DNA of 49,767 bases from Candidatus Saccharimonadota bacterium (GCA_027492635.1 JAPUEH010000015.1:9254-59020); one strand, 5' to 3'. Shown: positions 9,335-18,689, counted from the stretch's first letter. The notes: generated by a model not told the origin, from the letters alone. Translations and numbers: made by a program.

Positions 9335-9751
9335 ATGCCTACTATTAATCAATTGGTGCGTAAACCTCGCAAGATTGCTGGCAAGAAGTCAAAATCACCA
9401 GCTCTCGGCAAGATTCACAATGCACTCAAGGTTCGCTACTACGACCAAAACGCGCCACTTAAGCGCGGTGTATGTATTCGTGTGACAACCAAGACACCAA
9501 AGAAACCAAACTCAGCGCTTCGTAAAGTTGCTCGTGTTCGCCTGACAAACAACCAAGAAGTATGGGCGTACATCGGTGGCGAAGGCCATAACCTCCAGGA
9601 GCACGCTGTTGTGCTCGTGCGTGGTGGTCGTGTGCCAGATCTTCCAGGTGTGCGCTACCATATTGTTCGTGGTGCACTCGACCTTCAGGGTGTCGCAAAA
9701 CGTCAGCAAGGCCGTTCTAAATACGGTGCTAAAAAGGAGGATAAAAAGTAA
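9335..9751 (+). CDS. rpsL: Ribosomal protein S12 (uS12) with Pro at the K87/K88 position
   Basis: S12 is a 30S protein at the decoding centre. The 138-residue protein contains [11 protein letters not shown], the conserved [17 protein letters not shown] block, [20 protein letters not shown] and [12 protein letters not shown]. It has the longer N-terminal insert found in Gram-positive-type S12. Residue 101 is Pro (codon CCA, 9635-9637) where E. coli has Lys in GRVKDLPG, a position where changes give streptomycin resistance. AAAGGA lies upstream of the start at 9335. The TAA overlaps the rpsG ATG, so the pair is coupled. Confidence 0.98.
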   Translation: MPTINQLVRKPRKIAGKKSKSPALGKIHNALKVRYYDQNAPLKRGVCIRVTTKTPKKPNSALRKVARVRLTNNQEVWAYIGGEGHNLQEHAVVLVRGGRVPDLPGVRYHIVRGALDLQGVAKRQQGRSKYGAKKEDKK

Positions 9752-10230
9752 TGCCTCGTAAAGTTACCAAAAAGCTCCAGCGTGAGCTGAAGCCAGACCG
9801 CAAATACCAGAGTGTGCTTGTCCAGCGCCTCATCAATAAATCTATGCTTGACGGCAAAAAGCTGACTGCGGAGCGTGCTGTCTACGCAGCGCTTGAGCAG
9901 GCAGCCAAAGAGCTAAAGAGTGAAGATCCACTCGAAGTATTTGAAAAAGCCCTTCGCAACGTATCGCCAAACTTCGAGGTCAAAAGCCGCCGCGTTGGTG
10001 GTGCCAACTACCAGATTCCGTTCCCAGTAGCGGGTCACCGTCAGCATCACTATGCCTACAGCTGGCTCGTGCAAAGCGCACGCGCTCGCAAAGGTATGCC
10101 CTATAGCAAGCGTCTGGCGCTCGAAATCATCGATGCGCACAACGAAGCTGGTGCAGCTTTCAAAAAGAAAGAAGACACCCACAAGATGGCAGAAGCAAAC
10201 CGTGCATTCGCACACTTTGCTCGTGGCTAA
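9751..10230 (+). CDS. rpsG: Ribosomal protein S7 (uS7)
   Basis: S7 is the 30S head protein that nucleates assembly of the 3' domain of 16S rRNA. The 159-residue product has the standard features: the basic N-terminus [19 protein letters not shown], the conserved NVSPNFEVKSRRVGGANYQ and the C-terminal KEDTHKMAEANRAFAHFA. The start overlaps the rpsL stop (TAATG) with AAGGAGG about 10 bases upstream. It ends the str-type mini-operon: an intrinsic terminator follows, and fusA lies 2 kb away under its own promoter. Confidence 0.98.
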   Translation: MPRKVTKKLQRELKPDRKYQSVLVQRLINKSMLDGKKLTAERAVYAALEQAAKELKSEDPLEVFEKALRNVSPNFEVKSRRVGGANYQIPFPVAGHRQHHYAYSWLVQSARARKGMPYSKRLALEIIDAHNEAGAAFKKKEDTHKMAEANRAFAHFARG

Positions 10231-10252
10231 TGATACTCATCATAGCGTAAGT

Positions 10253-10279
10253 AAAATCCCCGGCTTGCCGGGGATTTTT
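10253..10279 (+). terminator. rpsL-rpsG intrinsic terminator
   Basis: The stem CCCCGG/CCGGGG (10258-10263, 10268-10273) is extended by A/T pairs on both sides and ends in five T. It could also serve the converging PAP2 gene on the minus strand. Confidence 0.9.
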
Positions 10280-10298
10280 GTGTAGTATACCAGCCAAC

Positions 10299-10826
10299 TT
10301 ATAGATGCAGGATCCATATAGCGCCTGCAAGTCCAAAAGCGCCAAGTATCCAGCCACCAATGACATCCGATGGAAAATGCGCGCCAAGATATATACGTGA
10401 GACACCTATGGCAAAAACGAATGGCAGAAGTGCTATGCCGGTGGCGAGAATAAAGGAGTTACCGGATGCGAGACAAAGATAGGCTACGAGCCCGTAGCAG
10501 GCAATTGAGGCGACTGCATGGCCACTTGGAAAGCTGTAGCTTTTTATGCGCATAGAACGCGCATAAATTGTAGCGGGACGTGGGCGCCTAAGAACAAACT
10601 TGAATGCACTACCAAGCAACGTCGCCGTTGCGGCGACAATTCCTGCGATAATCAATTGCCAGCTGCCGGCGTATTCTCCGTAATATGAAATTGCCGCCGC
10701 TGCGGCCAGTGCGAATATCGGCTGCCCGACGAGCGTCATTTGCCTAAAGAATTGCTCCCAGCTTGGTGGCAATGACTGAATGCGGCGTGTAATATATTCG
10801 TCGACATGTTGTACAGTTGTGCGCAT
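10299..10826 (-). CDS. PAP2-family membrane phosphatase
   Basis: This is a 175-residue integral membrane phosphatase of the PAP2 / phosphatidic acid phosphatase superfamily. The three signature blocks are present: KFVLRRPRPA (KxxxxxxRP), YSFPSGHAVASIA (PSGH) and SRIYLGAHFPSDVIGGWI (SRxxxxxHxxxD). Five or six hydrophobic segments surround them. Likely substrates are undecaprenyl pyrophosphate or other lipid phosphates, but the sequence does not decide. The ATG at 10826 is chosen because a TGC-TACAAT extended -10 (10840-10835 on the minus strand) ends 8 bases upstream and there is no Shine-Dalgarno site. Longer in-frame starts would overlap that -10. Confidence 0.88.
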   Translation of the reverse strand: MRTTVQHVDEYITRRIQSLPPSWEQFFRQMTLVGQPIFALAAAAAISYYGEYAGSWQLIIAGIVAATATLLGSAFKFVLRRPRPATIYARSMRIKSYSFPSGHAVASIACYGLVAYLCLASGNSFILATGIALLPFVFAIGVSRIYLGAHFPSDVIGGWILGAFGLAGAIWILHL

Positions 10827-10897
10827 ATATCTATATTGTAGCATCAATCACATCCATCAATGATTCCACGACCGAATAGGGTGCTATAATTGATACT

Positions 10898-11425
10898 ATG
10901 AAATCACGAACCCGTCGGTTTGACGAGCTGCCACTTGAAGTGCGCGAACAATTTGCTGAAAACACCAAGGAGCGTATTTACTCTACAATTACACTCTTGG
11001 CAGTGATTACTGCGCTGTGGCATGGTGTCGCGCATCATAGCCACATGGGTGCACTGGCAACTATTGTCGGCTCGGTAGTCGCACTGTGGCTTGCGACACT
11101 TATGTCTGCACGTATGTCATATCGCGCAGTACATGGCAAAAGTGTACCAACGAAGAAATATCGCGAGGCGATTTATGCTGCATCTGGGTTGCTGACACCT
11201 GCTGTCGCCCCTGTGTTCTTTGTGCTGCTAAGTGCTGCTGGCGTGATGACGCTCAAGACGGCACTGCTTGTGTCGATGATTGCGCTGCTACTCTCGATGT
11301 TTATCTTTTCTGTCATCGGCAGCCGACGTATCTACGATTCACCGCTACGAATCCTGACGATTAGTTTACTTGAACTAAGTATTGGGCTTGGCGTGGTATC
11401 ACTCAAGTTACTGGCGGGCGAGTAG
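10898..11425 (+). CDS. Membrane protein of unknown function
   Basis: This 175-residue protein has a charged cytoplasmic N-terminus (about 25 residues) followed by four or five hydrophobic segments, near residues 28-45, 50-68, 92-112, 120-140 and 152-172. I do not recognise the family. The extended -10 TGC-TATAAT (10885-10890) ends 7 bases before the ATG and there is no Shine-Dalgarno site, so the mRNA is probably leaderless. It is divergent from the PAP2 gene, and the two starts are 71 bases apart with both -10 elements in between. Confidence 0.75.
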   Translation: MKSRTRRFDELPLEVREQFAENTKERIYSTITLLAVITALWHGVAHHSHMGALATIVGSVVALWLATLMSARMSYRAVHGKSVPTKKYREAIYAASGLLTPAVAPVFFVLLSAAGVMTLKTALLVSMIALLLSMFIFSVIGSRRIYDSPLRILTISLLELSIGLGVVSLKLLAGE

Positions 11426-11458
11426 CTTTTTATTTCAAAGTATTATATAATAATACTT

Positions 11459-12190
11459 ATGGACAAGTTTGACAACTTTTTGCAAGAGGCGACCGTAGAG
11501 CAGGCGGAGCAGGCTGTATTTATGAGGGCTATGAATAGGCTGCAGGGTGAAGCCGATGAATTGTTGGATGTTTTTGATGTTGAGACACTGTTTCGATTTG
11601 ATGACGAAGCACGGACGATGATAGGCGGTGTATATATAGATGAAACGGGTAGCGACACAGAAATGTACGATATCGAGGAGCGTCTAATTCGCGATCAGGA
11701 GATGCTGATGCAAATGCTGCAAGCAAAACTAGAGTTTGAAGAACATGAAGACTTGGCACGTGCAGCATGTACAAAAAAGACCATTATAGCTCGCATGCAC
11801 ATTGTCGAAGAGATCGCTACTGACGACCAATGGATGCGATTTGCAGAGGAGTTTATCCCGGGCGAAGGGCTGAACTTTGAGTCGGTAGACGATGCTATGT
11901 ATATCATGGAAGCACAGGCTGTACGGGATATGCGTGAGCGGCAGTGGCGTGACTTTACGGCAATCATGCTTCGTTATACAGATCAACTTGTGCAACAAGG
12001 TGTCATCAGAGAAGATTACGAGTTGCTGTATGAATGGGCGGTTGATTGTATCAAGATACAGCTAGAGACAAATGACAATGAACCAGATCGTGAAGAGAAA
12101 ATAGAGGCTGTTTCTCGCCACTACGGCTTCAGTAGCGAGATTGCACGTGAGTTTGTGCATGATATCGATGCTCTGTATGCCACTGAGTAG
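11459..12190 (+). CDS. Acidic soluble protein of unknown function
   Basis: This 243-residue protein is strongly acidic and almost entirely helix-forming, with many Glu/Asp/Met/Gln and no signal peptide or membrane segment. It has no motif I recognise. TATAAT (11446-11451) ends 7 bases before the ATG and no Shine-Dalgarno site is present, so the transcript is probably leaderless. It lies 33 bases after the preceding membrane-protein gene, in the same direction, and fusA follows from its own promoter. It is a long frame with no competing ORF, which supports it being real. Confidence 0.7.
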   Translation: MDKFDNFLQEATVEQAEQAVFMRAMNRLQGEADELLDVFDVETLFRFDDEARTMIGGVYIDETGSDTEMYDIEERLIRDQEMLMQMLQAKLEFEEHEDLARAACTKKTIIARMHIVEEIATDDQWMRFAEEFIPGEGLNFESVDDAMYIMEAQAVRDMRERQWRDFTAIMLRYTDQLVQQGVIREDYELLYEWAVDCIKIQLETNDNEPDREEKIEAVSRHYGFSSEIAREFVHDIDALYATE

Positions 12191-12207
12191 CATTTGTCGC
12201 CTAAATC

Positions 12208-12264
12208 TGCTACAATATACATCAAGAGCTATTTTTTATGGCAAAAAATAACGAGAATAACTAA
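12208..12264 (+). promoter_or_regulatory. fusA promoter and leader with 8-codon mini-ORF
   Basis: The extended -10 TGC-TACAAT (12208-12216) starts a leader of about 65 bases. Inside it, ATG at 12238 opens an eight-codon frame (M-A-K-N-N-E-N-N) ending at TAA 12262-12264, just before the AGAAGG Shine-Dalgarno site of fusA. Whether the mini-ORF is translated is unknown. Confidence 0.5.
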
Positions 12265-12287
12265 CCAGAAGGAAAAGAAGCGCCATC

Positions 12288-14378
12288 ATGGCAGAGAAAA
12301 CAGTCCCCCTCCAAAACTATCGCAATATTGGTATTATCGCGCACATCGATGCAGGTAAGACAACTACTACAGAAGGTATCCTGTATCGCACAGGTCTGAC
12401 ACACAAGATTGGTGTTGTTCGTGGCGAAGGTGACGGCGCAACTACCGACTGGATGGCGCAGGAAAAAGAGCGTGGTATCACTATCACATCTGCTGCTGTG
12501 ACATGTTTCTGGAAAGATCACAAAATCAACATCATCGACACACCAGGTCACATCGACTTCACCGCCGAGGTGGAGCGTTCTATGCGTGTGCTCGACGGCG
12601 CGGTGACAATCTTTGATGGCAAGATGGGCGTCGAAGCACAATCCGAGACTGTATGGCGCCAGGCCAATAAGTATGGCGTGCCTCGTATCTGCTTTATCAA
12701 CAAGATCAACCAGACTGGTGGCGACTTCTACAAGAGCCTCGATACGATTCACAATCGTTTAAGTAAGCATGCATTGCCAGTACATCTACCTATCGGTTTC
12801 GAAAAAGAAATCAACGGCGTGGTCGACCTCGTAGACATGAAAGCCTACACCTATACGGATTATGCGGATCATGAGTTGGTACAGGGTGAGATTCCAGCCG
12901 ACATGTTAGAAAAAGCCAAGCACGCTCGTAGCTTGCTGGTAGAAGCGGCTGTAGAGGCTGACGATGAGCTTTTTGAGCGCTTCCTCGACAAGGGAGAAGA
13001 TTCAATCACCGAGCCGGAACTCAAGGCTGCGCTGCGCAAGCGCGTGTTGGCCGGCGACTTCTTCTTGGTGAGCGGTGGTGACGGTCGTGGTGTGATTGTA
13101 GAGAAATTGCTCGATATCATGGCTGACTACTTGCCAAGCCCCCTCGATATTGATGAAATCTGGGGAGTTGACCCTAAGACTGGCGACAAAATTAGCCGTA
13201 AACCAGACAACAAAGAGCCTATGGCGGGTCTCGCGTTCAAGATTGCAACTGACCCATTTGTCGGTAAGCTTATCTTTGTGCGTGTCTACTCTGGCGTACT
13301 CAAATCTGGTAGCTATGTACTCAACACGGCGACTGGCGAAAAAGAACGCGTGGGTCGTATCGTGCGTATGCACGCCGACAAGCGTGAAGAAATTGACCAG
13401 ATTGTGGCTGGCGATATCGCTGCTGTGGTCGGACTGAAAAGCACATTTACAGGTCATACACTGTCCGACATGGCGCATCCTATCGCACTCGAAAGCATTA
13501 CGTTCCCAGATCCACCAGTGGCAATCGCTGTAGAGCCAAAAACCAAAGCCGATCAAGAGAAAATGGGTATTGCATTGCAGCGTTTGGCAGAAGAAGATCC
13601 AACCTTCCGCGTGCATACTGATGACGAGACAGGTCAAACAATCATGTCTGGCATGGGTGAACTTCACCTAGATATCCTCATCGACCGCATGAAGCGTGAA
13701 TTCAATGTCGAAGCAAACATCGGTGCGCCTCAAGTAGCATTCCGTGAATCAATCAAGAGCACAGCCGAAGCACAAGGTAAGCACGCCAAGCAATCTGGTG
13801 GTCGTGGTCAGTATGGTGATGTATGGATTCGATTTGAACCAAACGAAGCTGGCAAGGGCTTTGAATTCTTCGATGAAATCAAGGGTGGTGTCGTGCCTCA
13901 GGAATACCGCAAACCTGTCGAGCAGGGTGTCAAAGAGACCCTCGAAGGCGGTGTGATCGCTGGCTATCCAGTTGTCGACGTCAAAGCGACACTCTATGAC
14001 GGTAGTTATCACGACGTCGACTCTTCTGAACTCGCCTTTAAACTGGCTGGTAGCCTATCGACGCGAGAAGGTATCAAAAAAGCGACCCCAATACTGCTCG
14101 AACCTGTCATGAAAGTAGAAGTCACGACTCCAGAAGATTTTATGGGTGACGTGATCGGCGACCTGAATAGCCGTCGTGGTCGCATCGACGCCATGGAAGA
14201 TCTGCAGGGTGGCGCCAAGCTAATCAAGGCATTTGTGCCACTGATGAGCATGTTTGGCTACACTGGAGACCTACGTTCAATGAGCCAAGGTCGCGCAGCC
14301 AGCACCATGGAACTTGCGCAGTATGAAGAAGTACCACCAAACGTGGCACAGGAAATAATAGAGAAGCGCAGCAAGTAA
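12288..14378 (+). CDS. fusA: Elongation factor G with altered G4 and G5 motifs
   Basis: EF-G is the translocase of translation and a ribosome-recycling factor. The 696-residue protein has the normal length and domains: G1 AHIDAGKTT (18-26), switch [11 protein letters not shown]3 DTPGH, domain II, domain III, domain IV with the tip block [11 protein letters not shown], and domain V. Two base-recognition motifs differ from the family. NKxD is N-K-I-N at residues 138-141, and SAxK is S-G-G-D at residues 262-265. EF-Tu in this window keeps both motifs. The start ATG follows AGAAGGA at about 13 bases. It has its own promoter and terminator, unlike the usual rpsL-rpsG-fusA-tuf operon. A second EF-G elsewhere in the genome cannot be excluded. 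Confidence 0.97.
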   Translation: MAEKTVPLQNYRNIGIIAHIDAGKTTTTEGILYRTGLTHKIGVVRGEGDGATTDWMAQEKERGITITSAAVTCFWKDHKINIIDTPGHIDFTAEVERSMRVLDGAVTIFDGKMGVEAQSETVWRQANKYGVPRICFINKINQTGGDFYKSLDTIHNRLSKHALPVHLPIGFEKEINGVVDLVDMKAYTYTDYADHELVQGEIPADMLEKAKHARSLLVEAAVEADDELFERFLDKGEDSITEPELKAALRKRVLAGDFFLVSGGDGRGVIVEKLLDIMADYLPSPLDIDEIWGVDPKTGDKISRKPDNKEPMAGLAFKIATDPFVGKLIFVRVYSGVLKSGSYVLNTATGEKERVGRIVRMHADKREEIDQIVAGDIAAVVGLKSTFTGHTLSDMAHPIALESITFPDPPVAIAVEPKTKADQEKMGIALQRLAEEDPTFRVHTDDETGQTIMSGMGELHLDILIDRMKREFNVEANIGAPQVAFRESIKSTAEAQGKHAKQSGGRGQYGDVWIRFEPNEAGKGFEFFDEIKGGVVPQEYRKPVEQGVKETLEGGVIAGYPVVDVKATLYDGSYHDVDSSELAFKLAGSLSTREGIKKATPILLEPVMKVEVTTPEDFMGDVIGDLNSRRGRIDAMEDLQGGAKLIKAFVPLMSMFGYTGDLRSMSQGRAASTMELAQYEEVPPNVAQEIIEKRSK

Positions 14379-14395
14379 CCCTGTTGATCCAGAGC

Positions 14396-14430
14396 AAACG
14401 GCACCATTCGCATAGAGTGGTGTCGTTTTT
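14396..14430 (+). terminator. fusA intrinsic terminator
   Basis: An 11-bp stem with one G-U pair (AAACGGCACCA at 14396-14406, TGGTGTCGTTT at 14418-14428) and a short T run lie 17 bases after the fusA stop. Confidence 0.85.
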
Positions 14431-14461
14431 CATCGGTAAAGTGTACGTCGCACGAGGGGTA

Positions 14462-14490
14462 TTGACTTTATGATGTATCTGTGCTATACC
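14462..14490 (+). promoter_or_regulatory. Promoter of the exported hydrolase gene
   Basis: TTGACT (14462-14467), a 17-bp spacer and the extended -10 TGC-TATACC (14485-14490) lie about 75 bases upstream of the start, giving a leader of about 70 bases. Confidence 0.75.
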
Positions 14491-14566
14491 AGATGCATAT
14501 CAACCATAAAGGAAATATCCACCACTTTTACAACACGACACAAACAATCAAAAAAGGAGAAACGCT

Positions 14567-15526
14567 ATGAGTAGTTCTTTTGCTACACCCGAGCACGGCC
14601 ATTTTGATATCGCGAAGCCCGCACGGCTAGTAGCCGTAGGCGCTGCACTGTCCTTGCTGGCCATGGAAGCTGCGGCTGAATCGACGTTTGCGTGGCAGGG
14701 TCGCGGGTATACGACAAAGCCAGAAGTTATACGGCACGATGGCGACGAGACACATAGTATCTACGTGCTACATGGCTGTCGTCAGGATGGGCGTTTTATG
14801 GCGGAGCACTTGGGTGAAAGTTTTGCGGAAATAGGCACAACGAGTACAATCGTATATCCGCAGCGGGGATTTTCTGTCGACGATATTGGCCAGACGCTCC
14901 TTGAAGCAAGCCGTGGCGATACGAGACCGAAGTCTGTCGTGGCGATATCCATGGGAGGTATGGCTTTGACAGATTTGCTGCGCGATACGGAGTTTTGCGA
15001 TGAATTTGGAGAGATTGAACGTGTCGTATTTGATTCTTCGCCGAGCAGCGTGACGGACTTGAGCGCCAGTACCTCGCGTGCGGTGACGGCTGCGAAACTG
15101 GTGCCGTACACGCCGTCGATGGGACGGCTTTATAATCATGTGGTGCAACGCAGCGCGCGTAAGCATAGTGAAGTAGCGGCAAGTGATTTGCTGCGCGAAC
15201 ATCTTTATGCGACAGCAGGCACGCCGTTTTCCGCTGTATCGGCACAGACGAAATTTATTCGTACAACGCATTTTGGCCCAGATGAGCTGGGTCATGCACC
15301 AGTGGGGGAGCTGTTTTATGTATCTGCCGAGCAAGATGGCGTGGTTGATCCGTATCGCGCTCACGATGGCTATGAGAAGATATACGGACGTCACATTGCA
15401 CATATAATTGACCAGGCCCGCGCAACGCCAAGCCATGCGGCGACAGTGGAATCGCCACAGCAGGTTATTTCTATTCTTGAAAGTGGTGCTAGGGAAGTAA
15501 CGCCGCGCTATCTGGCGACCGCATAG
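14567..15526 (+). CDS. Alpha/beta hydrolase, probably membrane-anchored or exported
   Basis: This 319-residue protein has an N-terminal hydrophobic stretch (about residues 18-38, LVAVGAALSLLAMEAAAE) that may be a signal or anchor. The rest has an alpha/beta-hydrolase pattern: strand IYVLHGCRQDG, nucleophile elbow VVAISMGGMAL (Ser in AxSxG rather than GxSxG), an acid candidate in SAEQDGVVDP and a His candidate near TPSHAA. Substrate is unknown. It has a good AAGGAG site 9 bases before the ATG and a strong upstream promoter, unlike most solo genes here. Confidence 0.75.
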   Translation: MSSSFATPEHGHFDIAKPARLVAVGAALSLLAMEAAAESTFAWQGRGYTTKPEVIRHDGDETHSIYVLHGCRQDGRFMAEHLGESFAEIGTTSTIVYPQRGFSVDDIGQTLLEASRGDTRPKSVVAISMGGMALTDLLRDTEFCDEFGEIERVVFDSSPSSVTDLSASTSRAVTAAKLVPYTPSMGRLYNHVVQRSARKHSEVAASDLLREHLYATAGTPFSAVSAQTKFIRTTHFGPDELGHAPVGELFYVSAEQDGVVDPYRAHDGYEKIYGRHIAHIIDQARATPSHAATVESPQQVISILESGAREVTPRYLATA

Positions 15527-15556
15527 CTACGCACTGGGTAGTGGGGCAGTAGCTCA

Positions 15557-15565
15557 TGCTATAAT
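15557..15565 (+). promoter_or_regulatory. Extended -10 of the antiporter gene
   Basis: TGC-TATAAT (15560-15565) lies about 41 bases upstream of the antiporter ATG; no convincing -35 is seen. The short leader carries an AAGGTG ribosome-binding site. Confidence 0.6.
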
Positions 15566-15606
15566 GGAGAGTAATGCGAACTGTAAATACAAAAAAGGTG
15601 CAATAA

Positions 15607-17295
15607 ATGGGAGATGTCTTTACACAGCTATCGATTGTGCTCGTCGTGGCGACTATTATGGCGCTTATTATGCGAAAGCTCAAGCAGCCGCTCATCGTCG
15701 GACATATTCTGACAGGTATCATTGTTGGTCCGAGCGCGATGCATCTTATCCAAGATAAGCATTCTTTTGAGACGTTTAGCGAGCTTGGTATCGCATTATT
15801 GCTTTTTATTATCGGCCTTGAGCTGAGCGTGTCGGTGATTAAGCGGCTAGGCAAACCAGTATTCCTGACGGCGGCTGCGATTCTCGCGACTATTGGTACG
15901 ATAGGCTTCTTGGTGGGGACAGCGTTTCACTTTACTACTACAGAAGCGGTGCTGCTGGGTCTCGCGTTGTTCTTTAGTAGTACAATTATTATTGCAAAAG
16001 TTCTCAGTGACAAAAAGGAGATATCGCGACTTAACGGCCAAATCGCCATTGGTGTGATCTTGCTTGATGATATTGTGGCGACCTTTGCGCTGCTCTATGT
16101 GGCAGCATCGAGTACTGGTGAGGCATTGGGTCCTATGCAGATAGGTATACTGCTCCTCAAGGGTGCGCTTGCGGCAGGGGTGATGGCATTTCTTGCCACC
16201 AAGGTATTACCTCGGGCGCTCAAATCTATTGCAAAATCACAAGAGCTGCTATTTCTTTTTGCGCTTGCATGGGGATTTGGTGTGGCAACTGCATTCAACT
16301 TTGTTGGTTTTTCTATCGAAATAGGGGCACTGTTTGCAGGTGTCGCATTAGCGCATTTGCCGTATGCGCATCAAATCGGTGCGCGGCTTAAGCCACTTCG
16401 CGATTTCTTTGTCGTGCTCTTCTTCATTAGTCTTGGCGAGAATCTCAATTTTGACAGTCTCGCATCGGCAATGGTGCCTGCATTGATATTGTCGGCGATT
16501 GTACTACTACTTAAGCCTCTGGTCGTCATGACATCACTTGGGTTGCTCGGCTATACGCGACGTACAAGCTTTAAGACTGGTATCAACCTATCCCAGATTA
16601 GCGAGTTTTCAATTATTCTTATCATGCTTGCTGTGAGTGCAGGGATGGTAGGCGAGCGTATGGGCTCTGTAGTGACAATTGTCGCGCTTATCACTATCAC
16701 CGTCTCGACGTATCTGATGCAGTATGACAATATTATTTTCCGCAAAATTGATCATCGTCTGCGCATGTTTGAACGCAAGAGTGCTGTCGATGTCAAGCAA
16801 GAAGCGCATGTGTATCCTTTGGTGCTTTTTGGTTACAAAAACGGCGGCGCGCAGTATATCAAAACATTCCGCAGCCTCAAGAAGAAGTTCGTCGTTGTCG
16901 ACTACGACCCGGAGGTCATCGATGATTTGCAGCGACGTGATATCGATCATATGTATGGCGACATTACGGATCCGGAATTGCTTGCGGAAATTCACATGGA
17001 TGGTGTAGAGTTGGTCGTTAATACGATTTCCGAACAAAGTATCAACGAGCCGCTCGTGAAGTATATACGCAAGAAAAACAAAGATGCGGTAATCGTATGT
17101 TATGCCGACAACTACAACCAAGCTGCCGAACTGTATCGACTTGGCGCGACCTATGTGATGTTACCACACTTTATTGGCTCTGAGCGACTCAATACCTTTA
17201 TATCTACGCATGGTATTAGCAGAGAGAGCTTCGATAACTATCGTGAAAAGCATATGATGAAGATTGGTCGTGCCGCCTTGCGTAGTAATGAGTAG
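15607..17295 (+). CDS. KefB-type cation:proton antiporter with RCK/TrkA-N domain
   Basis: This 562-residue membrane transporter belongs to the CPA2 family. Residues 1 to about 380 carry about 12 hydrophobic segments with typical blocks PLIVGHILTGIIVGPSA, GLALFFSSTIIIAKVLSD and LLDDIVATFALLY, whose Asp pair is the usual ion-binding site. Residues about 400-520 form a cytoplasmic Rossmann-type regulatory domain (LFGYKNGG, VVVDYDPE, MYGDITDPELL), as in KefB/KefC. It probably exchanges K+ or Na+ for H+; the ion is not determined. The start is supported by AAGGTG 6 bases upstream. It is monocistronic and ends 137 bases before tuf. Confidence 0.92.
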   Translation: MGDVFTQLSIVLVVATIMALIMRKLKQPLIVGHILTGIIVGPSAMHLIQDKHSFETFSELGIALLLFIIGLELSVSVIKRLGKPVFLTAAAILATIGTIGFLVGTAFHFTTTEAVLLGLALFFSSTIIIAKVLSDKKEISRLNGQIAIGVILLDDIVATFALLYVAASSTGEALGPMQIGILLLKGALAAGVMAFLATKVLPRALKSIAKSQELLFLFALAWGFGVATAFNFVGFSIEIGALFAGVALAHLPYAHQIGARLKPLRDFFVVLFFISLGENLNFDSLASAMVPALILSAIVLLLKPLVVMTSLGLLGYTRRTSFKTGINLSQISEFSIILIMLAVSAGMVGERMGSVVTIVALITITVSTYLMQYDNIIFRKIDHRLRMFERKSAVDVKQEAHVYPLVLFGYKNGGAQYIKTFRSLKKKFVVVDYDPEVIDDLQRRDIDHMYGDITDPELLAEIHMDGVELVVNTISEQSINEPLVKYIRKKNKDAVIVCYADNYNQAAELYRLGATYVMLPHFIGSERLNTFISTHGISRESFDNYREKHMMKIGRAALRSNE

Positions 17296-17327
17296 CATGC
17301 CGTCTCAAAAACGACAGCTCCAGATAC

Positions 17328-17356
17328 TTTACGTTTTGGGCAATACACTGTATACT
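17328..17356 (+). promoter_or_regulatory. tuf promoter
   Basis: The -35 TTTACG (17328-17333), a 17-bp spacer and the -10 TATACT (17351-17356) lie upstream of tuf. The leader is about 70 bases and contains a small hairpin (AGTCTT/AAGACT) before the AGGAG ribosome-binding site. Confidence 0.8.
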
Positions 17357-17432
17357 AAATACATACGCCGTGGAGTCTTTTGCTTAAGACTGCTACGCGA
17401 AAAATATTAGTAATCAGGAGAAATAATCCCAA

Positions 17433-18614
17433 ATGGCAGATTTCGATCGAAGCAAGCCTCATGTCAACGTTGGTACAATGGGCCACGTCGACCACGGTAA
17501 AACAACTCTAACTGCTGCTATCACTCACGTGCTCAGCAAGCGTCTTCCTAGCGACGTCAACAAACCTCGTAACTACGACGAAATTGACAACGCGCCAGAA
17601 GAAAAAGCTCGCGGTATCACCATCGCTTCTTCTCACCAAGAGTATGAATCAGAAAACCGCCACTACGCACACGTTGACATGCCGGGACACGCCGACTATG
17701 TCAAGAACATGATTACTGGTGCTGCTCAGGTTGACGGTGCAATCCTTGTGGTTGCTGCAACAGACGGTCCATTGCCACAAACTCGCGAGCACGTACTGCT
17801 TGCCAAGCAAGTTGGTGTGCCAAAGATCGTGGTATTCCTCAACAAGATGGATATCGCTGACCCAGAACTCGTAGAACTCGTAGAAATGGACATCCAAGAA
17901 CTCCTCGAGAAAAACGGTTTTGACGCTGACGCGCCAATCATCAAGGGTTCTGCTGTCAAGGCTCTCGAAGGCGACGCTGCATACGAAGATGCTATCATGG
18001 AGCTTGTAAAGGCTCTTGACGAGTACGTTCCAGAGCCACCACGCGACAACGATAAGCCATTCCTTATGCCTATCGAAGACGTATTCTCGATCAAGGGTCG
18101 TGGTACTGTTGCAACTGGTCGTATCGAGCAGGGTGTTATCAAGCTCAACGATGAAGTTGAGATTGTAGGTATCAAAGATACACAGAAATCTGTCGTAACT
18201 GGTATCGAAGCGTTTAAGAAAAGCCTCGACCAAGGTCAGGCTGGTGACAACGCTGGTCTCTTGCTCCGTGGTATCGAGCGCGAGCAAATTGAGCGCGGCC
18301 AGGTGCTTGCAAAACCAGGTTCAATCACTCCACACACAGAGTTTGAAGCTGAAGTCTACATCCTGAAGAAGGAAGAGGGCGGACGCCACACACCATTCTC
18401 TAAGGGCTACAAGCCACAGTTCTACTTCCGTACGACTGACGTAACTGGTGAAGTTGAACTTCCAGCTGACAAAGAAATGGTTATGCCTGGTGACACGCTC
18501 ACATTCAAGGTAAAACTTCTTGCACCTATCGCTATGGAGCAGGGTCTTAACTTCGCTATCCGCGAAGGTGGTAAGACTGTTGGTGCTGGCGTGGTAACTA
18601 GCATCACTAAATAG
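17433..18614 (+). CDS. tuf: Elongation factor Tu
   Basis: EF-Tu delivers aminoacyl-tRNA to the ribosome. The 393-residue protein has GHVDHGKTT (G1), the ARGITI switch region, D-M-P-G-H as G3, NKMD as G4 and GSAVK as G5, followed by domains II and III. The G3 motif carries Met at residue 83 where most bacterial EF-Tu have Cys (DCPGH), and the whole protein has no cysteine. It is monocistronic, with its own promoter and a strong terminator, and sits 3 kb from fusA. An AGGAG site lies upstream of the ATG. Confidence 0.98.
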   Translation: MADFDRSKPHVNVGTMGHVDHGKTTLTAAITHVLSKRLPSDVNKPRNYDEIDNAPEEKARGITIASSHQEYESENRHYAHVDMPGHADYVKNMITGAAQVDGAILVVAATDGPLPQTREHVLLAKQVGVPKIVVFLNKMDIADPELVELVEMDIQELLEKNGFDADAPIIKGSAVKALEGDAAYEDAIMELVKALDEYVPEPPRDNDKPFLMPIEDVFSIKGRGTVATGRIEQGVIKLNDEVEIVGIKDTQKSVVTGIEAFKKSLDQGQAGDNAGLLLRGIEREQIERGQVLAKPGSITPHTEFEAEVYILKKEEGGRHTPFSKGYKPQFYFRTTDVTGEVELPADKEMVMPGDTLTFKVKLLAPIAMEQGLNFAIREGGKTVGAGVVTSITK

Positions 18615-18630
18615 TATCGCTAGCTAGTAG

Positions 18631-18661
18631 AAAAACCTCCGAGTAAAATCGGAGGTTTTTT
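18631..18661 (+). terminator. tuf intrinsic terminator
   Basis: A perfect 12-bp stem (18631-18642 with 18649-18660) whose GC core is CCTCCGA/TCGGAGG closes a 6-base loop and ends in six T. Confidence 0.95.
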
Positions 18662-18689
18662 GATGGGATAAATTCTAGAGAAGTAGATA

